This document shows, piece by piece, positions 58,963-64,000 of a stretch of 64,000 nt of DNA. The notes under the pieces are model-generated. The model saw only the letters and a list, made by a program, of their open reading frames with translations, ran no database searches and had not been told where the DNA came from. Each line of letters starts with the position of its first letter. The stretch's first letter is position 1. This stretch comes from Citrobacter enshiensis (GTDB taxonomy: Bacteria > Pseudomonadota > Gammaproteobacteria > Enterobacterales > Enterobacteriaceae): positions 2,790,001-2,854,000 of the forward strand of contig NZ_CP119862.1 of assembly GCF_029338175.1 (NCBI RefSeq), given 5' to 3'. Position numbers and translations under genes: made by a program.

Positions 58963-60708
58963 TTACAGTGCAGGGGTCGAAACGCGGCTGCCGTGCATGA
59001 CAAGCAAATGGTCAGAATCGGCGGGCATGCCATCAGGCTTGACGTTTTCGAGGCGCAATACGTCTCCCATAATCTGGCTAAATACCGGAGCCGAAACCGC
59101 CCCACCATAATAAGAACCATTCTGCGGATCGTTGATCACAACCACCAGCGCAAATTTCGGATCACTCGCCGGGGCGACACCCGCCGTGTAGGCCACATAT
59201 TTGTCGACGTACTTTCCATCGTCACCTATTTTTTTCGCCGTGCCGGTTTTCACCGCGACACGGTAATCTCTCACCGCAGCTTTGGTTCCCCCGCCTCCGG
59301 GCAACGCAACGCTCTCCATCATATGTTCAACTTCGTGGACCAGACCTTCAGACATCACCCGGGTGCCAATCACCGGAGGATCGATACGGGTGATGGAGAG
59401 AGGCCGATAAATACCAAAGCTGCCGATCGTCGCGTACACATGCGCCAACTGCAGGGGCGTAACCATCAGACCATAACCGAAAGCGAATGTTGCCCGATCG
59501 AGATCGCTCCAGTAACGTCGTTGGGGTAGCAAACCGCTGCTCTCCCCGGTTAATCCCAGCCCTGTCGGCGCACCAAAGCCGAAACTTTTATAAGTATCAA
59601 GTAATTGCTGAACCGGCATCGCGAGTGAGAGATGTGAAACCCCCGTGTCACTCGATTTTTGCAAAATGCCGGTTAAAGAGAGTTCAGGGTAGAAGCCCAC
59701 GTCGCGGATACGATGGCCATCAAGATTAAACGGATGCGTGTCGATCACGCTGTCTGGCTGCACAATGCCCTGCTTTAGCGCAGTCATGACCACCAGCGGT
59801 TTGACGGTTGAGCCCGGTTCGAAGGTGTCGCTAATGGCACGATTTCGAAAATCGTCCAGCACGGCCCCTTCACGATTGTTCGGGTTAAAATCCGGGAAGC
59901 TTGCCATCGCAAGAATTTCGCCGGTGGCAACACTGACCAGCACTGCTGCGCCCGACTCCGCTTTGTTCCAGGTGACGGCATTGTCTAAGGCATCTTCCGT
60001 CACGGTCTGCAAACGCTCATCGATACTGAGTTGCAACTCATGTGCCGGAACAGGCGCGACTTCCGTGATGTTCTCAATCACGTGCCCGAATTTGTCTTTA
60101 CGCACAAGGCGCGAGCCCGGTTTTCCCGTCAATTGCGAATTAAAACTTTTCTCAACCCCTTCAATGCCCTGCCCATCAATATTGGTAAAACCAATCAGGT
60201 TAGCCGCAACATGTCCGGCAGGATAAAATCGGCGAGATTCTTCACGCAGATTGATCCCCGCAAGGTTAAGTTTGTCGATCCATTGTGCTTGTTGTGGAGA
60301 CACCTGGCGCGCCAGATAGATAAATCGCCCCGCCGGATTACTGTTAACCCGCTTTGCCAGCGTACTTAACGACAGATGCAGCGTACTTGCCAGTGCTTGC
60401 CAACGTTCGTTATATCCCACGCCGCCCTTGCTGATGATGGTTTTCGGATCGGCCCAGACCGCATTCACCGGCACACTGACGGCCAGCGGACGCCCTTCCC
60501 TGTCGGTAATCATCCCGCGCGGAGATACCGTCGTGACTTCACGTAACGAGCGCATATCTTCTTGCCTGACCAGGTTTGTCGGCGTGACAATTTGTAACCA
60601 CGCAACGCGCCCGAGTAATAACCCCAAACTTACCAGTATTGCCGCACAAAGCAGTGCATAACGCACGGGGGTAAAATTAGCCACAGCGCCGTCGCTTTTC
60701 TTTTTCAC
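58963..60708 (-). CDS. FtsI-like penicillin-binding protein (PBP3SAL type)
   Basis: A class B penicillin-binding protein of 581 residues. It has one N-terminal membrane anchor (about 16-36), a pedestal domain (about 60-220, SPRGMITDREGRPLAVSVP) and a transpeptidase domain. Catalytic motifs are Ser300-TVK (EPGSTVKPL), Ser352-Ser353-Asp354 (in place of the SSN of E. coli FtsI) and Lys487-Thr-Gly (VKTGTAKK). Its place between rlmA and cspC equals that of PBP3SAL of Salmonella, which supports division in acidic, intracellular conditions. E. coli K-12 has no gene here. The true FtsI should be in the dcw cluster elsewhere. Confidence 0.88.
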   Translation of the reverse strand: MKKKSDGAVANFTPVRYALLCAAILVSLGLLLGRVAWLQIVTPTNLVRQEDMRSLREVTTVSPRGMITDREGRPLAVSVPVNAVWADPKTIISKGGVGYNERWQALASTLHLSLSTLAKRVNSNPAGRFIYLARQVSPQQAQWIDKLNLAGINLREESRRFYPAGHVAANLIGFTNIDGQGIEGVEKSFNSQLTGKPGSRLVRKDKFGHVIENITEVAPVPAHELQLSIDERLQTVTEDALDNAVTWNKAESGAAVLVSVATGEILAMASFPDFNPNNREGAVLDDFRNRAISDTFEPGSTVKPLVVMTALKQGIVQPDSVIDTHPFNLDGHRIRDVGFYPELSLTGILQKSSDTGVSHLSLAMPVQQLLDTYKSFGFGAPTGLGLTGESSGLLPQRRYWSDLDRATFAFGYGLMVTPLQLAHVYATIGSFGIYRPLSITRIDPPVIGTRVMSEGLVHEVEHMMESVALPGGGGTKAAVRDYRVAVKTGTAKKIGDDGKYVDKYVAYTAGVAPASDPKFALVVVINDPQNGSYYGGAVSAPVFSQIMGDVLRLENVKPDGMPADSDHLLVMHGSRVSTPAL

Positions 60709-60855
60709 CTGATCTCCAGCAAACTCACTTTTCAGGTGATTGATTTAACGAAAAATAGTGAGGGAAATCGGGAAAAACAATGCTACGAACTTCGCGGTTT
60801 TGCAACAAAGCGCGAACAGAAGGATATTCAGAAATGTTTTGACGCAAGTTGAATT

Positions 60856-60882
60856 AAAAAGCCCCGCATTTGCGAGGCTTTA
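60856..60882 (-). terminator. Terminator of yobF-cspC
   Basis: On the minus strand AAAGCCTCGCA pairs with TGCGGGGCTTT around an AAA-type loop and is followed by TTAATTC. It lies about 45 bases after the cspC stop. Confidence 0.85.
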
Positions 60883-60927
60883 TATCTGAGGTTGATGCGC
60901 CTGAACGCTTCAAATCAGTGGTATCGA

Positions 60928-61137
60928 TCAGATAGCTGTTACGTTAACAGCAGCCGGACCTTTCTGGCCGTCCTGAATTTCGAACTCAACGTTCTGGCCT
61001 TCAGCCAGAGTTTTGAAGCCATTACCCTGGATAGCAGAGAAGTGTACAAACACGTCTTTGCTGCCATCAGCCGGAGTAATGAAACCAAAACCTTTAGACT
61101 CGTTGAACCACTTAACTTGACCTTTAATCTTTGCCAT
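60928..61137 (-). CDS. cspC: Cold-shock-like RNA chaperone CspC
   Basis: A 69-residue OB-fold cold-shock domain protein, as far as I can recall identical in sequence to E. coli CspC. RNP1 is KGFGFITP (about 15-22) and RNP2 is VFVHFSAI (about 29-36). It is constitutive rather than cold induced, and stabilises rpoS and other mRNAs. The start at 61137 ([18 protein letters not shown]) is used; two codons upstream are open but not conserved. It lies 12 bases after yobF. Confidence 0.97.
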
Positions 61138-61149
61138 TTGCAAAATTCC

Positions 61150-61293
61150 TTAGATTGTTTTCTTCGCCCGCAGGCATAACATAGATAAAACTGAGACATT
61201 ACTGCTTGAGGCACTAATATAAGGTTCGGCAGAGAAGCGGTATTCAACGACAACGTTTTTACTCAGGACTTCTTTACTGAAAATGCCACACAT
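61150..61293 (-). CDS. yobF: Small protein YobF
   Basis: A 47-residue protein (same length as in E. coli) read on the minus strand from ATG 61291-61293: it begins [20 protein letters not shown] and ends CLRAKKTI. It is DUF2527 family, of unknown function, and accumulates under heat and oxidative stress in E. coli. It is co-transcribed with cspC 12 bases downstream. Confidence 0.92.
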   Translation of the reverse strand: MCGIFSKEVLSKNVVVEYRFSAEPYISASSSNVSVLSMLCLRAKKTI

Positions 61294-61993
61294 AAACAGA
61301 ACTGTACCTCGTTTAACCCAAGCCGTGTTATCACATACAACGTTAAATATGGCAAGCCATTTTTAAACGTGTCTCGATCAGTCGCACAAATCCCGAAAGT
61401 CGCCAAAGCGCGACTGCACAGTTATGCGCTAAATCCGCTGAAGATATATTTTCGCCTCTCTACGTCCGCTCTGACAGACCGCGTTCAGAACAGACGCTTT
61501 TCTACCATAGCTCAATAACTTCGGTTGTTCCAGGCAAGTCGCTCAACTTATCGCCACAAGTGACAGATATCACTTTTTATGCTTTGTAATGCATAATTTG
61601 TCACATAACAAAATCACACCAATTGCAAAAAAACAGATACGAATGGCTGATTTTTTAATGGATTAATGTACCAAAATTCTCCCACGACGTTGTGCACCAA
61701 AATAATGAAGATACGATGACAATGCACAAAAAAAGTGAGAGAAACGTTTCGTTATTAATAAAAACGATCACCATCACAAAAAAAGAATAATCATATTTTA
61801 GTTGTAGGGAATAACATTAATTAATGCTGGGAGGGATAAGATATTAATTGTTCAATGAAATATTACGTTGCCAGGACCCACTGCAGACGATAATCAAAAT
61901 GCACACTTGCACCAGAATAGTGCATCACCGCGAAGGATGACAGGATGACGTGTCCGCAGACGGTGCTGGCAAACTCGCATCCTGTCAACCCGG
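61294..61993. other. Gene-free AT-rich region between yobF and yebO
   Basis: Seven hundred bases without a credible ORF. The part next to yobF must hold its promoter and a long leader. The middle (about 61560-61860) is very AT-rich with many A-runs, which suits H-NS-like binding or bent DNA. Near yebO a long dyad is present, TGACAGGATG (61938-61947) and CATCCTGTCA (61978-61987), perfect over 10 bp with a 30-base loop. It lies just after the yebO stop and has no T-run. Confidence 0.6.
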
Positions 61994-62281
61994 CTACCTT
62001 TCCGCTACCAGACGAATGATATCATCGTCCTCTTCCCGTACATTTGCTGCGGGGGTCGCTTCAGCCGCTTTCTCAGGTTCATTTGCTTCACACAGACGAC
62101 GCAGCAACGCGTTTTGACGTTTTTGCTGGTCTAACAAGGATTCGAGCAATTCGATCTGCTCATTGGTACGCGAACTTGCGCGGTTGACGAAGAACCACAA
62201 GACAAGACCAACAACCAGAACCACCACCGATACCATTAAAGACGCGAAAGTCAGCGCGCCTGAGTTCAGAACTTCGTTCAT
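61994..62281 (-). CDS. yebO: Membrane protein YebO
   Basis: 95 residues as in E. coli YebO. One membrane segment (about 14-32, ASLMVSVVVLVVGLVLWFF) is followed by a coiled-coil-like stretch (SSRTNEQIELLESLLDQQKRQNALLRRL) and an acidic C-terminus (EEDDDIIRLVAER). Function unknown. It lies 74 bases downstream of mgrB on the same strand and may share its PhoP-controlled promoter, as suggested for the E. coli mgrB-yebO region. Confidence 0.92.
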   Translation of the reverse strand: MNEVLNSGALTFASLMVSVVVLVVGLVLWFFVNRASSRTNEQIELLESLLDQQKRQNALLRRLCEANEPEKAAEATPAANVREEDDDIIRLVAER

Positions 62282-62355
62282 TTTACCACCTCAATGTAGA
62301 CGGGGCATTTTAGCACTGCTACACGAGAAGGTAATCACCTGTCGTAAAAATGCGG

Positions 62356-62499
62356 TTACCAGGGAATAAATTTATTGATGGCGCAAATACCGCTGAAAAA
62401 TTGTACATCCTGATCGCACATGATGTTGAACACCTGCGCCCAAAGCAACAGGCAAACCAGCACGCCAATTATCAGGAATACCCACCGAAACTTTTTCAC
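62356..62499 (-). CDS. mgrB: PhoQ feedback inhibitor MgrB
   Basis: A 47-residue inner-membrane small protein read on the minus strand. It has a short cytoplasmic MKKFRW, a membrane helix (about 7-24) and a periplasmic tail with Cys28 and Cys39, the pair needed for function, ending in NKFIPW. It binds PhoQ and lowers its kinase activity. The start is GTG at 62497-62499 with GGAG 6 bases before it. Loss of this gene raises polymyxin tolerance in several enterics; here it is intact. Confidence 0.95.
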   Translation of the reverse strand: MKKFRWVFLIIGVLVCLLLWAQVFNIMCDQDVQFFSGICAINKFIPW

Positions 62500-62548
62500 T
62501 CAGTTCTCCGAATCCACATCTTATGACTCTAAATTACCATGCGTTACC

Positions 62549-62565
62549 TAAACCGAGGCTAACTG
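62549..62565 (-). promoter_or_regulatory. PhoP box upstream of mgrB
   Basis: On the minus strand CAGTTA-GCCTC-GGTTTA, a direct repeat with 5-base spacing like the PhoP consensus (T/G)GTTTA-N5-(T/G)GTTTA. The second half is exact and the first matches at 4 of 6. It ends about 50 bases before the mgrB start. Confidence 0.72.
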
Positions 62566-62656
62566 CGGCGACATTATGTATTTTTAGGAATGATTCACTT
62601 GTATCAGCAGATGTACAGGCTACTCTTATTATAACGAAAGAAGAAAAGAGGTTGTA

Positions 62657-62896
62657 ATGCGTTTGATCATTCGCGCGATTGTCTTGCTTGCTCTGGTATG
62701 GATAGGTTTACTACTCAGCGGTTATGGAGTTTTGATTGGAAGTCAGGAGAATGCGGCAGGTCTGGGCTTGCAATGCCAGTATCTGACCGCCCGAGGCACC
62801 AGCACGGCACAGTATATTCACACTAATAGCGGTATTATTGGCCTGACCGATTGTCCTGTATTGCGAAAAAGCACGGTTGTTGTCGATAATAACTAA
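62657..62896 (+). CDS. yobH: Small protein YobH
   Basis: 79 residues as in E. coli YobH. One hydrophobic N-terminal segment (about 3-27, LIIRAIVLLALVWIGLLLSGYGVLI) could be an uncleaved signal anchor or a signal peptide. The rest is a small polar domain with two Cys (LQCQYL and TDCPVL) that could form a periplasmic disulfide. GAGG lies 5-8 bases before the ATG. Function unknown. It is divergent from mgrB, so it may share the PhoP-controlled region. Confidence 0.9.
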   Translation: MRLIIRAIVLLALVWIGLLLSGYGVLIGSQENAAGLGLQCQYLTARGTSTAQYIHTNSGIIGLTDCPVLRKSTVVVDNN

Positions 62897-63034
62897 ATCT
62901 GTTTAGTCGAATATTTCCCCAGGGCATAACCCTGTTATGCCTTATTTATTCTTCCGTTCATCATATTAAGTCCCGCTAATATTTACTTATCTAATATTGA
63001 AATGATCCAAGTGATGAATGATTAAGTCATATTT

Positions 63035-63074
63035 AAAAAGCCAGCCAGCAGTATGTGACCGTCTGGCTTTTTAA
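63035..63074. terminator. Bidirectional terminator between yobH and kdgR
   Basis: AAAAAGCCAG and CTGGCTTTTT form a perfect 10-bp inverted repeat with A-run and T-run arms, 20 bases before the kdgR stop. It can end kdgR transcripts on the minus strand and yobH transcripts on the plus strand. Confidence 0.85.
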
Positions 63075-63094
63075 TATCAGGATGCGAACGCTGC

Positions 63095-63886
63095 TTAGAA
63101 CGGGTAGTCGTTATAGCCCATTTGCTCGGAAATCTTGCGTGCCGCCGTGTGCAGCATTTCGACATACTCGTGCAAACGCTCTTCTGAGAAGCGCAGCGTC
63201 GGGAAGGAGATGCTCAGACCCGCAATGACGACCCCGAAGCGGTCGAATACCGGTACGCCAATACAGCGTAAACCTTCTTCCTGCTCTTCGTTATCTTCGC
63301 CATAACCCTGCTCACGGACTTTATCCAGCAATGTCAGTAATTCATCAGTAGAAGTTATAGTACGGTCAGTGCTGCGCTTATACTCAACCCCTTCCATGAT
63401 CTGTTTGACTTCGTCACGATCGCGCCAGGCCAAAAGCACTTTACCAATCGCGGTACTGTACAGCGGGTTACGACGTCCAACCCGCGAGTACATACGCAGG
63501 TTGTACATTGAATCTATTTTGTGAATGTAGACGATACTGTCTTCATCCAGCGCACCGAGGTGTACCGTTTCTTTGGTCAGACGCGAAAGCTCACGCATTT
63601 GAATATCGGCGCTACGGATCAGATCAACATTCTGTAAAGCACGTGCGCCCAATTCAAACAGCTTCAGGGTCAGAGAATACTTTTCCGACTCGCCTTCCTG
63701 AGCCACATATCCCAGCGTTTTCATGGTCTGCAAAAAGCGATAAACAGTGCTTTTCGACATCATGACGCGTTGCGACAACTCGGTAATACCAATTTCGCGC
63801 TCTTCCCCCAGCGCCTGTAAAATGCCAAACACCTTCAGCACAGAAGAAACAGAATCAGGTTGTTTATCCAGATCTGCGATAGCCAT
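63095..63886 (-). CDS. kdgR: IclR-family repressor KdgR
   Basis: 263 residues, as in E. coli. An N-terminal winged helix-turn-helix (about 12-75, ITELSQRVMMSKSTVYRFLQ) precedes an IclR effector domain (about 90-255, with GLRCIGVPVFDRFGVVIAGLSISFP). It represses genes for 2-keto-3-deoxygluconate and pectin breakdown and is relieved by KDG. GAGGTGA precedes the ATG. Only 114 bases follow to the window edge, holding its promoter; no KdgR-type operator is obvious there. Confidence 0.95.
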   Translation of the reverse strand: MAIADLDKQPDSVSSVLKVFGILQALGEEREIGITELSQRVMMSKSTVYRFLQTMKTLGYVAQEGESEKYSLTLKLFELGARALQNVDLIRSADIQMRELSRLTKETVHLGALDEDSIVYIHKIDSMYNLRMYSRVGRRNPLYSTAIGKVLLAWRDRDEVKQIMEGVEYKRSTDRTITSTDELLTLLDKVREQGYGEDNEEQEEGLRCIGVPVFDRFGVVIAGLSISFPTLRFSEERLHEYVEMLHTAARKISEQMGYNDYPF

Positions 63887-64000
63887 TTATCACCTCATTA
63901 CGAGTGTTTTATAAAAATCAGAACAATTTTTTATTATAATTTCACGTTACACTGCTCGCAATCCATCTTTGCTTACTTAGTGACAATTCTGCGACATAAG

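Overview
This window is the chromosome of an enterobacterium in the Salmonella-Citrobacter part of the Enterobacteriaceae. Almost every gene matches an Escherichia coli K-12 protein I can recognise over its full length. It is not K-12, because it carries an FtsI paralog of the Salmonella PBP3SAL type between rlmA and cspC. In addition, minCDE and the dml/carnitine genes lie directly beside rnd-fadD, an order that is Salmonella-like apart from the inserted dml block. My best guess is Citrobacter; the sequence alone does not fix the species.

Layout. 1-3.4 kb: nitrosative-stress pair yeaR-yoaG, exporter leuE, and the SOS mutasome umuDC behind a near-ideal LexA box. 3.4-8.9 kb: dhaR divergent from dhaKLM, the PTS-dependent dihydroxyacetone kinase. 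9-13.3 kb: periplasmic trehalase treA, an orphan TonB-dependent siderophore receptor with a Fur-like box, and ymgE. 13.4-25.3 kb: ycgR (with a consensus FliA promoter), emtA, ldcA, cvrA, dadAX, ycgB, fadR, nhaB, dsbB. 25.4-29.7 kb is the least ordinary stretch. It holds two small secreted proteins and a membrane protein of unknown role, an orphan terminator that may end a small RNA, a duplicated ycgN tail flanking one secreted-protein gene, ycgN-ycgM-ycgL, and a decayed prophage scrap (Rz and integrase fragments) next to minC.

29.8-31.6 kb: minCDE. 31.7-39.4 kb: dmlR, dmlA, a BCCT carrier, the carnitine oxygenase/reductase pair yeaW/yeaX, and an aldehyde dehydrogenase placed between those two. 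Together they read as a complete route from L-carnitine to trimethylamine plus D-malate and on to pyruvate. 39.4-53.4 kb: rnd, fadD, yeaY, tsaB, yoaA, yoaB, yoaH, pabB, nudL, sdaA, pdeD, yoaE. 53.8-58 kb: the mannose PTS manXYZ, yobD, and the manganese exporter mntP with two MntR-like boxes and a yybP-ykoY riboswitch. 58-64 kb: rlmA, the PBP3 paralog, cspC-yobF, yebO, mgrB with a PhoP-like box, yobH and kdgR.

There are no rRNA or tRNA genes, CRISPR arrays or intact mobile elements that I can see. Gene names rest on remembered similarity to E. coli and Salmonella proteins. Regulatory sites were called by eye against known consensus sequences.
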